Assembly: GCF_000295935.2 (NCBI RefSeq)
Contig: NZ_ALWO02000045.1
Location: 170,375 to 234,374, forward strand
Direction: 5' to 3'
From: Indibacter alkaliphilus LW1
GTDB lineage: Bacteria > Bacteroidota > Bacteroidia > Cytophagales > Cyclobacteriaceae
DNA length: 64,000 nt
Under the pieces are notes generated by a model that saw only the letters and a program-made list of their open reading frames with translations, was not told where the DNA came from and searched no databases. The position numbers and the translations under genes are program-made. How positions within the stretch are numbered: position 1 is the first letter of the stretch; each line of letters begins with the position of its first letter. Shown one piece after another: positions 10,217 to 18,572 of the stretch.

Positions 10217-11952
10217 GTTCATTAGATTGGATTGTCCTTTTTGGAACTTTGATCACCATAGTCGGGTATGGGGTTTACAAGACTTATGGAGCCATGGATA
10301 TGGACAGTTACATCCGTGGCAAAGGGGATATGAACTGGTGGACAATAGGTTTGTCTATCATGGCAACTCAAGCATCTGCCATTACTTTTTTAAGTACACC
10401 TGGTCAGGCTTATGAGGACGGGATGAGATTTATCCAGTTTTATTTTGGTCTTCCATTAGCTATGATCATCCTTTCGGTTACTTTTTTGCCGATTTATTAC
10501 AAATTAAAAGTTTATACAGCCTATGAGTTTTTGGAGAATAGGTTTGACTTAAAAACAAGGACATTGGCAGCATTGCTTTTTTTGGTTCAAAGAGGACTCG
10601 CAGCGGGAATTACAATTTATGCGCCGGCCATTATCCTCTCAACACTATTGGGCTGGAACCTGACATTTACTAATATCTTTATTGGCGTTTTGGTAATTAT
10701 ATACACCGTTTCAGGAGGGACCCGCGCTGTGTCAATTACACAAAAACAGCAAATGGCTGTAATGATGGGAGGGATGGTTCTTGCTGGTATTCTGGTGATC
10801 CAAATGCTTCCTGTAAAGTTCACAGATGCACTCCATGTAGCTGGCAAAATGGATAAGCTCAATATTGTCAACTTTGAATTGAATCTCTCGGACCGTTATA
10901 ATTTTTGGTCGGGTATGACAGCGGCGCTGTTTCTGTTTTTGTCCTATTTCGGGACGGATCAATCACAAGTTCAACGATACCTGACAGGGAGCTCGCTCAA
11001 ACAGAGCAGAATGGGGTTGATGATGAATGGGCTGCTTAAAGTCCCTATGCAATTTGTTATTCTTTTTATAGGGGTCATGGTATTTGTTTTTTACCAGTTT
11101 TTTCAGCCGCCTGTAGTTTTCAATAAGGTCCAGGTCGAAGCTTTGGAAAATTCAGCCTACAAACAGGATTTTATGCTTTTGGAGGAAGAGTTTACAGCCT
11201 CTTTCAATGAAAAAAACCAAGAAATTATGGGGCTGCTTCAAGCTGTAGAGCAGGAAGAATCTTCTGCTATTGAAAGTGCAAGGCAAAGAATCAAAGCCCA
11301 AGCTGAAAGACAGGAAAATGTCAGGTCAGAGGTGAAGGCTTTGATGTTGAAAAACAACCCCGATGCTGAGACAAGAGACACAGATTATGTATTTATGCGC
11401 TTTGTAATGGATTACCTTCCAAAGGGTATAGTAGGTCTTTTGTTTGCTGTTATATTTAGTGCAGCCATGTCATCTACTGCATCAGAACTGAATGCTTTGG
11501 GCTCTACTTCTTTGATCGATATTTATAAAAGGTCTTTGGTAAAGAAAAAAAGTCAATACCACTATTTGATATCATCCAAAGTTCTCACGGCATTTTGGGG
11601 GATTTTTGCCATTCTCTTTGCTACTTATGCGACCTTATTCGAAAACCTGATTCAAGCAGTGAATTTATTGGGATCACTCTTTTATGGAACGATTCTGGGA
11701 ATTTTTATCGTAGGCTTTTACATGAAATGGGTACGGGGGCACGCTGTTTTTATTGCGGCATTTATTGCGGAAGCAATTATCCTTTTGATTCACTTCAATA
11801 ATGGAGGTTCTTTGTTGGGTGTTGAAATTGATATTGGCTACCTATGGTACAATGCGATAGGCTGTATCACGGTGATGCTGTTCTCAGCATTAATTCAACC
11901 TATTCTACCAGGGAAATCACCTGAGCCCAGAGTTTTAGATGAATATGAATAA
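10213..11952 (+). CDS. Sodium:solute symporter (SSS family)
   Basis: The start was chosen at ATG 10213 (MSSLDWIVLFG, 579 aa) rather than the upstream TTG 10132. The leader of the longer frame is out of character, while ATG 10213 overlaps the stop of the upstream peptide. About 13 membrane segments are visible. Family signatures include the N-terminal IRGKGDMNWWTIGLSIMATQASAITFLSTPGQAYEDGMRF region and the YFGTDQSQVQRYLTG helix. Between two membrane segments lies an unusual hydrophilic stretch of about 90 residues (VEALENSAYKQ... to ...NNPDAETRD), rich in Gln and Glu and predicted as coiled coil. It probably imports an organic solute with sodium; the neighbouring PIG-L enzyme hints at a sugar derivative. 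Confidence 0.93.
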   Translation: MSSLDWIVLFGTLITIVGYGVYKTYGAMDMDSYIRGKGDMNWWTIGLSIMATQASAITFLSTPGQAYEDGMRFIQFYFGLPLAMIILSVTFLPIYYKLKVYTAYEFLENRFDLKTRTLAALLFLVQRGLAAGITIYAPAIILSTLLGWNLTFTNIFIGVLVIIYTVSGGTRAVSITQKQQMAVMMGGMVLAGILVIQMLPVKFTDALHVAGKMDKLNIVNFELNLSDRYNFWSGMTAALFLFLSYFGTDQSQVQRYLTGSSLKQSRMGLMMNGLLKVPMQFVILFIGVMVFVFYQFFQPPVVFNKVQVEALENSAYKQDFMLLEEEFTASFNEKNQEIMGLLQAVEQEESSAIESARQRIKAQAERQENVRSEVKALMLKNNPDAETRDTDYVFMRFVMDYLPKGIVGLLFAVIFSAAMSSTASELNALGSTSLIDIYKRSLVKKKSQYHYLISSKVLTAFWGIFAILFATYATLFENLIQAVNLLGSLFYGTILGIFIVGFYMKWVRGHAVFIAAFIAEAIILLIHFNNGGSLLGVEIDIGYLWYNAIGCITVMLFSALIQPILPGKSPEPRVLDEYE

Positions 11953-11960
11953 ACGAAATA

Positions 11961-11998
11961 AAAAAAGCAGGTTGTATCAAGACCTGCTTTTTTTTGTT
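11961..11998. terminator. Bidirectional terminator between the symporter and the M28 peptidase
   Basis: Arms AAAAAAGCAGGT and ACCTGCTTTTTT around a 9-nt loop, with an A-run before and a T-run after. It serves both converging genes. Confidence 0.9.
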
Positions 11999-12010
11999 TA
12001 AGTAAAAAGA

Positions 12011-13357
12011 TTATCTGGTGATTGGTTGTGGAAACACAGCCATGCTTTCATGTCCTTTTTCTCCTACCGCTTGCACTGCAAAGAAGTAGTTGTCCTTGGA
12101 ATAAGGGATAGTTAATTCCATGTTTTCTGTGTAAAATTTCTTCTCCCACATGGAAGCATCAGTTTCACGCATCAAGACATAATAGCCTTTTGCCTTACCG
12201 GTGGCTGGGGCTTCCCATCTAAGGGTAGTCGTATTGCTTAATCTCCTTACATCAATACCGACCATTTGTGGTTCTGATGGGGCTGATGCCATGGATGCCA
12301 GAGAGGCTAGGTTCATTGCAGCATTTTTCCTAATGTATTCATAGTCTACAAATTCAGGAAGATCACCGTATTGGATTCCATCCTCTAATCTGACATTTTC
12401 ATGTTGGTGATAGTAATTTTCATTCATTTCCGTCACCCTGATAGCTGTAAATCCTTCCCGGGCAAAAGGAGTGTGGTCTCCACCTCTGAGGAATCTGTCA
12501 TTTCTATAAATTAATTTCACTTCCAACTGGTCAACATACCTTTCTCCCAATTCTTTCATATATCGGGCTAATTGTCTGGATTTAGAATCATTTTCAGCAT
12601 TGGTATACCTCCTGATGGCTGACATTTGCTCTGTTTCTGCCATTGGAACTCCTTCAGAAAAAATCCTCACGCGGGTATTGTCAAGTATGTTGGTTTCTGA
12701 AGAATGACTGTTACCAAGCATATCATTGTTAAGCATTGCTACCAAATTCCAATTTTCATTTTTTGCTTTTTCGGCCAGATAGGCAGCTCCTTTTAATCCT
12801 TGCTCTTCGCCGGACACAATGACGAAGATGATTGTTGACGGGAAAGAGCGTTTTGACATGATTCTGGCCAACTCTATGACAGCTGCTACTCCTGAACCAT
12901 CGTCGTTGGCTCCAGGTGCGTCAATTTCAGTATTCATCACATCCAAAGCACGGCTATCAATGTGAGCTGAAATCAAAAATACCCTATCATCATCAGGGTC
13001 TGTGCCTTTTAATGTGGCCATGATATTGCCCAATTGTGAGTCCGTTGGAATTCTTCTTCCGTCTGCTTCAACAGTGAAGCGGTCAATTTCAGAACTCAAT
13101 CGGCCTCCAGCTTCTGATTCAAAAGATTTGAATAAGCTTAGGACATATTTTTGAGAAGCCAAAATGCCTTTATCCTCACTATCTGCACTGAGCGTATGGC
13201 GTGTCTTGAATGCTGCAAGTTGCATTACATACTTTTCAAGATTTTCAGCTGAAACCTCAGAAACCATTTTTTCGATTTCAGGATTTTTATGAATTATGGT
13301 TTGTGCTTCTGCCAAATAAAAGCTGAAGTAGGTAATTAAGAGTAAAATTCTTTTCAT
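12011..13357 (-). CDS. M28 family zinc aminopeptidase with C-terminal fibronectin-III-like domain, exported
   Basis: The start was set at ATG 13357 (MKRILLLITYFSFYLAEAQ), which gives a proper signal peptide and 448 aa. A longer open frame from 13549 would run through the divergent DinB gene. M28 metal ligands are visible in order: His in SAHIDSRAL, Asp in PGANDDGSG, the Glu pair in VSGEEQGLKG, Asp in LNNDMLGN and His in NYYHQHENV. The last 85 residues (from PQMVGIDVRRL) look like a fibronectin-III beta sandwich, with LRWEAP and GYYVLMRE. The protein is probably a periplasmic or surface peptidase that trims peptides from the N-terminus. Confidence 0.92.
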   Translation of the reverse strand: MKRILLLITYFSFYLAEAQTIIHKNPEIEKMVSEVSAENLEKYVMQLAAFKTRHTLSADSEDKGILASQKYVLSLFKSFESEAGGRLSSEIDRFTVEADGRRIPTDSQLGNIMATLKGTDPDDDRVFLISAHIDSRALDVMNTEIDAPGANDDGSGVAAVIELARIMSKRSFPSTIIFVIVSGEEQGLKGAAYLAEKAKNENWNLVAMLNNDMLGNSHSSETNILDNTRVRIFSEGVPMAETEQMSAIRRYTNAENDSKSRQLARYMKELGERYVDQLEVKLIYRNDRFLRGGDHTPFAREGFTAIRVTEMNENYYHQHENVRLEDGIQYGDLPEFVDYEYIRKNAAMNLASLASMASAPSEPQMVGIDVRRLSNTTTLRWEAPATGKAKGYYVLMRETDASMWEKKFYTENMELTIPYSKDNYFFAVQAVGEKGHESMAVFPQPITR

Positions 13358-13425
13358 CTTTAATATAATACTATGGTGAATCTTTAAATTTACCTGTAGA
13401 TACACTGAATTAAAACCCTTATTAC

Positions 13426-13944
13426 ATGAATGAATTATTGATTCCGCAGGTTGGAGAATATGCACCGTATTATGAGAAATACATAAAAATGGTGAAGGAT
13501 AAGAATATTTTCCAATTGTTAATGTCTCAAATTGAAGAAGTTCGATCAATTTATGAACAGTTGGGGGAGGAGAAAAGCAATCTTACCTATGAACCCGGGA
13601 AATGGACTGCCAAGGAAGTGCTGGGTCATATGATGGATACAGATAGGGTGATGGCTTATAGAGCAATGTGTATTTCACGGGGCGAAGTGCAGCAGCTGCC
13701 GGGCTTTGATCAGGATGAGTATGTGAAAAACAGCAAATTCAACGAGACCTCCCTATCGGTGATTTTGGAGGAGTTTGAAATGACGCGATACGCCATGGTA
13801 GCCATGTTCAAGAATTTCCCTGATGATACCTATCCCAATTTGGGAAATGCCAACCAAACCCCTGTTTCAGTCAGAGGGCTGATTTATATTGTAGCTGGTC
13901 ATACCATTCACCATTTAGGTATTTTAAAAGAAAGATATATTTGA
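13426..13944 (+). CDS. DinB superfamily protein
   Basis: 172 aa, the usual size for the DinB/YfiT four-helix bundle. The metal-binding histidines expected in the fold are present: His in EVLGHMMDTDRV and the pair in GHTIHHLGIL. Members bind a divalent metal, and several are thiol-dependent transferases or hydrolases; the substrate of this one is unknown. It is divergent from the M28 peptidase, with 68 bp between the starts. A second relative lies at 39420-39935. Confidence 0.88.
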   Translation: MNELLIPQVGEYAPYYEKYIKMVKDKNIFQLLMSQIEEVRSIYEQLGEEKSNLTYEPGKWTAKEVLGHMMDTDRVMAYRAMCISRGEVQQLPGFDQDEYVKNSKFNETSLSVILEEFEMTRYAMVAMFKNFPDDTYPNLGNANQTPVSVRGLIYIVAGHTIHHLGILKERYI

Positions 13945-14143
13945 AAATCAGTGCTCTGAACAATGTTTTGAATGATTCTGCTTACTTTCTGAGATTGATT
14001 TGTTAGTTTTGTAGAATTTATCTATTTCAAAATAGTTGAAAATTGAAAAATGGAATGCTCAATTAGATTGGGTATTAAAAAGATGACTTGTCAAAAAATC
14101 TTGAATTAAGACTTTAAATTATTAAATATAAACAGATTAAATC

Positions 14144-14216
14144 GAGCCTGTCTTCCGGACAGGCAGGGATTCCCTGTCTGCCGACAGGTAGGCATCCCGA
14201 TAAACCGGGACAGGTT
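14144..14216. repeat. Cluster of short palindromes (REP-like element)
   Basis: Within the 300-bp gap 13945-14244 there are adjacent hairpins: CCTGTCTTCCGGACAGG, the palindrome CAGGGATTCCCTG, CTGTCTGCCGACAG and CCCGATAAACCGGG. The gap has no open frame of note. GC is well above the AT-rich flanks. It resembles dispersed palindromic intergenic repeats, but no second copy exists in this window. Confidence 0.6.
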
Positions 14217-14244
14217 ATGACTTCTGAAAAACAATTATAGACAT

Positions 14245-15915
14245 ATGAAAAGAACTAGAGCACAAGAATCCAGAGCGGCAATCGAGAAACTTTACATCAC
14301 CATGAGGCATCTCTTTATGAGAGGATCTTACAAGCCCATGGGAGTTTCAGGAGAGTCCTTGGTGGATTCACTTTTGGTGTTGAGTCCAGAAATCTACGGA
14401 TTATTGGCACAGGATGAAAAAATCGAACTTGAAGGATTGCTATATGTAATGGAGCGATTGCCAAGAGGGATTGAAGAATGTCGTTACATCAGGCTTATCA
14501 GTAGGGAAGGTTATGAAAATTCCAATTTTCCTGTGATAGTACCTGCCAAAAGAAGAAGAAATTGTTACCGTGTTGATCAGGATCAGATGTATGTGGAAAT
14601 GACCAGGGGAAGATCTGATATTTACGATATTCTTACGCACCTGACATTTCTCTATGTAGAATCCGAAAAAATCAAAAATAACGGAGCTGATGCCAAGGGA
14701 CGAATTGGCTTGAATTGGGAAATGCTCGGAAAGATCGTGGAGAAGGAGGAAAACGGAGAAGAGATTGACCGTGAGGTGGCTTGTTCATACCTCAGTCATG
14801 TTATCGGGAGGACCTTTGATGAGACACATGAAGCGGTATTGAAATTTGAAGCTTCACCACATGCCAATAGCTTGTTCAGGATTGTTTACCACTTGGGCAA
14901 ACTGGCCATGAGAGAAGCCAATGAAGGAATGGATAGGGAGATTTCTTTTTCTGCTACATTGAGGATGCGGGTAGGACATCATGTTTATGGAGAGCTTTGG
15001 GCAAACAAAATCAAAGCTGTTCTCCATCAAAATGGATTGCTCGAAAGGCCTATACATATTGTTTCAGCCAATTTGCACAGCTTTATCAACACGATTTATG
15101 GCCATCAATTTTTGGGGTTAAAGTCTTTTGAAGAGGTGGAAAAGGTTGCTATGGACATTAGCATCAATGCCAAAAACAACAAAGCCAAAGAAATCATAAA
15201 CTATGCGAGAGACAACGGATTCATTGAAGTAAATGATGATTCAGGGACCAATATCCATGTACAGTTGATTGATACAGCTGCAATGTCAGCAGACTCCATC
15301 CTGGAGGGTTTGAAAATCCCTAAGGAAACCAAAAAGAAGCCAGTAATCCTTGTAATGGATTATGCCTTCGGTGAACAGGCTTATGAATGTTTTGATGAAC
15401 TGCTTAAACCTTATGAAGCCGAAGATGGGAAAACATATCCTTTGGATGTTTTGTCCTGTTCAATTATGGGTAAGGCTGGAATACTTACAGGAAAAAAGGG
15501 GGATATCATGATTCCTGATAGCCATGTGTTTGAAGGAACAGCTGACAATTATCCATTTAAGAATGAACTGAGTAAGAAGGATTTTGAAGGCTTTGGACTT
15601 GGGGTATGCCAAGGAACCATGTTTACAGTATTGGGCACAAGCTTACAGAATAAGGATGTGCTGAGCTACCTGATGGAATCTTCCTGGAAGGCAATCGGTC
15701 TCGAAATGGAAGGTGCTCATTATCAGAAGGCCATTCAGTCAGAAAGCCTGATTAGACAGAGTATTCGAAAAAATGTAAAAGTACTTTATGCTTATTATGC
15801 TTCTGATAATCCTTTGGAAACAGGAAGTACTTTGGCTTCCGGAGCTTTGGGAATGGATGGTGTAAAACCAACATATTTGATAACATATAAGATTCTTGAA
15901 AAGATATTTAAGTAG
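14245..15915 (+). CDS. Conserved protein with nucleoside-phosphorylase-like C-terminal half (DUF6909-type), unknown function
   Basis: 556 aa, no signal peptide. The N-terminal half is helical (MKRTRAQESRAAIEKLYITM, MRHLFMRGSYKPMG). The C-terminal half, from about residue 370, shows features of the purine-nucleoside phosphorylase/AMP nucleosidase fold: VILVMDYAFGEQ, CSIMGKAGILTGKKGDIMIP and the GLEMEGAHY motif, in which Met and Glu normally contact ribose. The family assignment is from memory. A nucleotide or nucleoside as ligand is inferred. The gene is monocistronic, with a good terminator behind it. Confidence 0.7.
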   Translation: MKRTRAQESRAAIEKLYITMRHLFMRGSYKPMGVSGESLVDSLLVLSPEIYGLLAQDEKIELEGLLYVMERLPRGIEECRYIRLISREGYENSNFPVIVPAKRRRNCYRVDQDQMYVEMTRGRSDIYDILTHLTFLYVESEKIKNNGADAKGRIGLNWEMLGKIVEKEENGEEIDREVACSYLSHVIGRTFDETHEAVLKFEASPHANSLFRIVYHLGKLAMREANEGMDREISFSATLRMRVGHHVYGELWANKIKAVLHQNGLLERPIHIVSANLHSFINTIYGHQFLGLKSFEEVEKVAMDISINAKNNKAKEIINYARDNGFIEVNDDSGTNIHVQLIDTAAMSADSILEGLKIPKETKKKPVILVMDYAFGEQAYECFDELLKPYEAEDGKTYPLDVLSCSIMGKAGILTGKKGDIMIPDSHVFEGTADNYPFKNELSKKDFEGFGLGVCQGTMFTVLGTSLQNKDVLSYLMESSWKAIGLEMEGAHYQKAIQSESLIRQSIRKNVKVLYAYYASDNPLETGSTLASGALGMDGVKPTYLITYKILEKIFK

Positions 15916-15942
15916 AATATTTTGTAAAAAACTTGATTATCC

Positions 15943-15975
15943 AAATCCTCGATTGAAATCGAGGATTTTTTTATT
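15943..15975 (+). terminator. Rho-independent terminator
   Basis: Perfect 12-bp stem AAATCCTCGATT / AATCGAGGATTT around a 2-nt tip, then TTTTATTTAT. It closes the phosphorylase-like gene. Confidence 0.9.
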
Positions 15976-16032
15976 TATAGATATTGGCTTTTTAACTAAA
16001 ATTTACACTGTGTTTTCAATCATGACAGTTTA

Positions 16033-16075
16033 TGATTTTGGTCATGTTTTAGGGATCAAACAAAGTGCAATTTTG
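16033..16075 (+). promoter_or_regulatory. FNR/CRP-class box plus -7-like element before the YceI operon
   Basis: TGATTTTGGTCA (16033-16044) has the TGA-N6-TCA spacing of FNR/CRP-family sites and is followed by TGTTTTA. After 23 bp comes CAATTTTG (16068-16075), one base from the Bacteroidota -7 consensus TAnnTTTG. The start codon is 56 bp after the box. If transcription starts about 5 bp after the -7 element, the box is centred near -41, the class II activator position. The same arrangement recurs at 35712-35754. Confidence 0.65.
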
Positions 16076-16100
16076 AATCATCAAACCAAACAAAAAGGCC

Positions 16101-16676
16101 ATGATACAATTCAAAATCAAAACAATATTTCTACTATCAGTACTGTTTTCAGCACTGGTTTTTATTCCCGCATCAGCACAGTCCAAATACGTATTAGGCT
16201 CTGGTCCTTCCTTAAGTATTCAAGGTGGCTCAACCCTTCACGATTGGGAAATGAAGTCAAGCGAAGCCAAAGGAGACGGCATGTTTGTTACAGAAGGCAA
16301 TGAATTGAAGGATATCAAAAACCTTACTGTAAGCATGAAGGCTGAAACCCTGAAAAGTGGTACAAGAGGTCTTGACAACAACGCTTATAAGGCACTTGAT
16401 ACCAAGAAGAATCCCGAAATCAAATTCCAGCTAAAAGAATTTGTCAAAAATGGTTCAGCCTATACTGCAAAAGGTGACTTTACCATAGCAGGAGTAACCA
16501 AGCCAGCTTCTTTTCCAGTGAAGGTCAATCAGTCAGGGAACAGCTTCACCTTTGAAGGAAAGTATGACACCAAATTGACAAACTTCTCCATTGATCCACC
16601 TACAGCTTTGCTGGGAACAGTAAAAACTGATGATGCGATCAGCATCTCATTCAAAACAACCTTTCAAAAACAATAA
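16101..16676 (+). CDS. YceI family periplasmic protein
   Basis: 191 aa with a signal peptide (residues 1-26, cleavage at ASAQ-S). The lipocalin-like YceI fold is recognisable: the GGSTLHDWEM start, the SGTRGLDNNAYKALDTKKNPEIKF core, then GDFTIAGVTKPASFPVKV and the final FSIDPPTAL...ISISF strands. YceI proteins bind long-chain isoprenoid or amphiphilic ligands in the periplasm. It is the first gene of a three-gene unit with the porin-like protein 19 bp downstream and a second YceI-like protein. It is likely controlled by the FNR-type box upstream. Confidence 0.92.
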   Translation: MIQFKIKTIFLLSVLFSALVFIPASAQSKYVLGSGPSLSIQGGSTLHDWEMKSSEAKGDGMFVTEGNELKDIKNLTVSMKAETLKSGTRGLDNNAYKALDTKKNPEIKFQLKEFVKNGSAYTAKGDFTIAGVTKPASFPVKVNQSGNSFTFEGKYDTKLTNFSIDPPTALLGTVKTDDAISISFKTTFQKQ

Positions 16677-16695
16677 AATTTAAATAATAGAAATC

Positions 16696-17991
16696 ATGAA
16701 AAAGTTTACAATTGCCCTTATTGCCCTATTAGGATTTGCATTTTCCGCTATTGGGCAAGGTCTTCAAAGAGATATGCAATTCTGGAGACCTTATGATCAA
16801 AGAGGCCTGAACATTTTCGAAACAGGCAAAGAGGATACAGTAGCATTTGAAGGTATGAGTGTAAGAGTTGGTGGACATTTTGCCCAACAATTCCAAAACC
16901 TTAGCCATTCAAACACTGCATCACCCATGATGAATGATAATAATGTAAACCTTAATCAGCTGGCTAACATTGGTTTTGGTAGCAACCTTGCCACAGCAAA
17001 TTTAAATATTGATGTTGCTTTGGCCGATGGTGTTCGATTGAACTTGGTAACTTACCTTTCTTCAAGACATCACCCTGAAGCGTGGGTAAAAGGAGGTTTT
17101 ATCCAAGTGGACAAATTGAATTTCCTGGGATTGGGTGAAATTGACTGGTTCAATAGATACCTCACTTTGAGAGTTGGTCACATGGAAATCAACTATGGTG
17201 ATGCACATTACAGAAGATCAGATAATGGTAATGCCATGTATAATCCCTTTATCGGAAACTACATCATGGATGCCTTTACTACAGAAGTTGGTGGGGAGTT
17301 GTTCTTCCAAAACAATGGTTGGTTGGCAATGGCTGCGATCACTGGTGGCGAAATCCAAGGAGGTGTAACCAATCCTGACAACAGAAAAGCCAGCTTTATA
17401 GGTAAATTCGGTTACGACAAATACCTAACAGATGATTTGAGAGTAAGATTGACAGGTTCTGTTTACACTACTTCAGGTTCTCAGAGAAATACCCTTTGGG
17501 GAGGTGACAGAGCAGGTTCCAGATATTACTTGGTGATGGAAAACACCCTAGCTACCACCGCAGGTAACTTTACTTCCGGAAGGTTCAACCCAAATCAGAC
17601 AGACAACATTACTGCATTTGTTTTCAATCCTTTCGTGAAATTCAAAGGACTTGAATTCTTCGGCAACTTTGAGCAATCAACAGGAGCAGCAAGGGGAGAA
17701 GCCGCAGACAGAACCTGGACTCAAATTGGTACTGACTTAGTATACAGATTTGGTAACTATGAAAGATACTATATCGCCGGTAGGTACAACAAAGTGAGCG
17801 GAATATTATTCGGTTCTGGTCTTGAAGTAGACATGGATAGAATCCAAGTAGGTGGTGGATGGTTTGTAACCAAAAATATCCTTGCCAAATTGGAGTATGT
17901 GAATCAAAACTATAATGGTTTTGCGCAGACAGATATCAGAAACGGCGGAAGATTCAACGGTCTAATGATTGAAGGTGTAATAGGCTTCTAA
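16696..17991 (+). CDS. Porin-like outer-membrane beta-barrel protein
   Basis: 431 aa with a signal peptide (cleavage near AIGQ-G). The mature chain alternates hydrophobic and polar residues through repeated strands (VRVGGHFAQQFQNL, ADGVRLNLVTYLSSRHH, RYLTLRVGHMEINYGD, KLEYVNQNYNGF) and ends GLMIEGVIGF, with Phe as last residue, as in outer-membrane barrels. It is probably a channel or ligand-binding barrel. Its place between two YceI-type genes suggests a shared job in moving or storing a lipophilic ligand across the envelope; that is inference. Confidence 0.8.
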   Translation: MKKFTIALIALLGFAFSAIGQGLQRDMQFWRPYDQRGLNIFETGKEDTVAFEGMSVRVGGHFAQQFQNLSHSNTASPMMNDNNVNLNQLANIGFGSNLATANLNIDVALADGVRLNLVTYLSSRHHPEAWVKGGFIQVDKLNFLGLGEIDWFNRYLTLRVGHMEINYGDAHYRRSDNGNAMYNPFIGNYIMDAFTTEVGGELFFQNNGWLAMAAITGGEIQGGVTNPDNRKASFIGKFGYDKYLTDDLRVRLTGSVYTTSGSQRNTLWGGDRAGSRYYLVMENTLATTAGNFTSGRFNPNQTDNITAFVFNPFVKFKGLEFFGNFEQSTGAARGEAADRTWTQIGTDLVYRFGNYERYYIAGRYNKVSGILFGSGLEVDMDRIQVGGGWFVTKNILAKLEYVNQNYNGFAQTDIRNGGRFNGLMIEGVIGF

Positions 17992-18006
17992 TAAGTAAAA
18001 ATATTC

Positions 18007-18528
18007 ATGCGTGTCCTTTTGGTCCTCATATTGATCCTGCTAAATCCTCTCAAAGAAGAGCGAGAGGTGATAGTCACCAAGAAAATGATCACAGTTACCG
18101 GTCAGACATCTATAGGAGGCTTTAGCTGCGACTACAGTAGAAATGGACTAAAGGACACGCTTTTTTTTGATTACAAGAAAGGAGTAAAAGAATTGACTTT
18201 TAAGGTGCCAGTAGATGATTTTTCCTGCGGCAATTTTTTACTGAATAAAGACTTTAAAAAAACCATCAAAGCAGAACAGTATCCAAGTGCTTTGGTCAAA
18301 GTAAGAAACCTCAAGTCCCGACATGGATATTATATTTGTGACATGAGTGTCCAAATAGTAGGAAAAGAACTTCATTACAAAAACCTGAGACTTAATAGTA
18401 TCCCCAATGGATTGTCAGCAGATTTGGTTCTTGGATTTAAGGAATTGGAACTTAGTGCTCCAAAAAAATTCGGTGGATTAATTTCAGTTGACGAAGAGTT
18501 GCATCTGGAGTTTCAGCTTGGGTTCTAA
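18007..18528 (+). CDS. YceI-like protein (divergent)
   Basis: 173 aa, starting 15 bp after the porin-like gene. It has a short hydrophobic N-terminus (MRVLLVLILILLN), then a YceI-like order of strands: VTGQTSIGGFSCDY, KELTFKVPVDDFSCGNFLLNKDFKKTIKAEQYPSALVKV, YKNLRLNSI and a final SVDEELHLEFQLGF. It has three cysteines after the N-terminal segment (in GGFSCDY, DFSCGN and YICDM), unlike the first YceI gene. Sequence identity with the first paralogue is low. It probably binds a ligand in the periplasm. Confidence 0.75.
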   Translation: MRVLLVLILILLNPLKEEREVIVTKKMITVTGQTSIGGFSCDYSRNGLKDTLFFDYKKGVKELTFKVPVDDFSCGNFLLNKDFKKTIKAEQYPSALVKVRNLKSRHGYYICDMSVQIVGKELHYKNLRLNSIPNGLSADLVLGFKELELSAPKKFGGLISVDEELHLEFQLGF

Positions 18529-18564
18529 AAAAACATTTCCAAAGTTTTAAACTTTGGAAATGTT
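18525..18564 (-). terminator. Terminator of the arginine operon
   Basis: A 16-bp near-perfect stem (AACATTTCCAAAGTTT and its complement, 18532-18564). Read on the minus strand it is followed by a run of seven T residues, and it lies 9 bp after the argH stop. On the plus strand there is only an A-run before it, so it mainly serves argH. Confidence 0.88.
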
Positions 18565-18572
18565 AACAATCC

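Noticed and set aside
13358..13549. 64-codon N-terminal extension of the M28 peptidase
   Set aside because: It would cover the start of the divergent DinB gene and bury an excellent signal peptide at 13357.
15896..16303. Plus-strand frame of 135 codons overlapping the YceI gene
   Set aside because: It runs through the terminator at 15943 and the FNR-type promoter and overlaps a clear YceI signal peptide in another frame.
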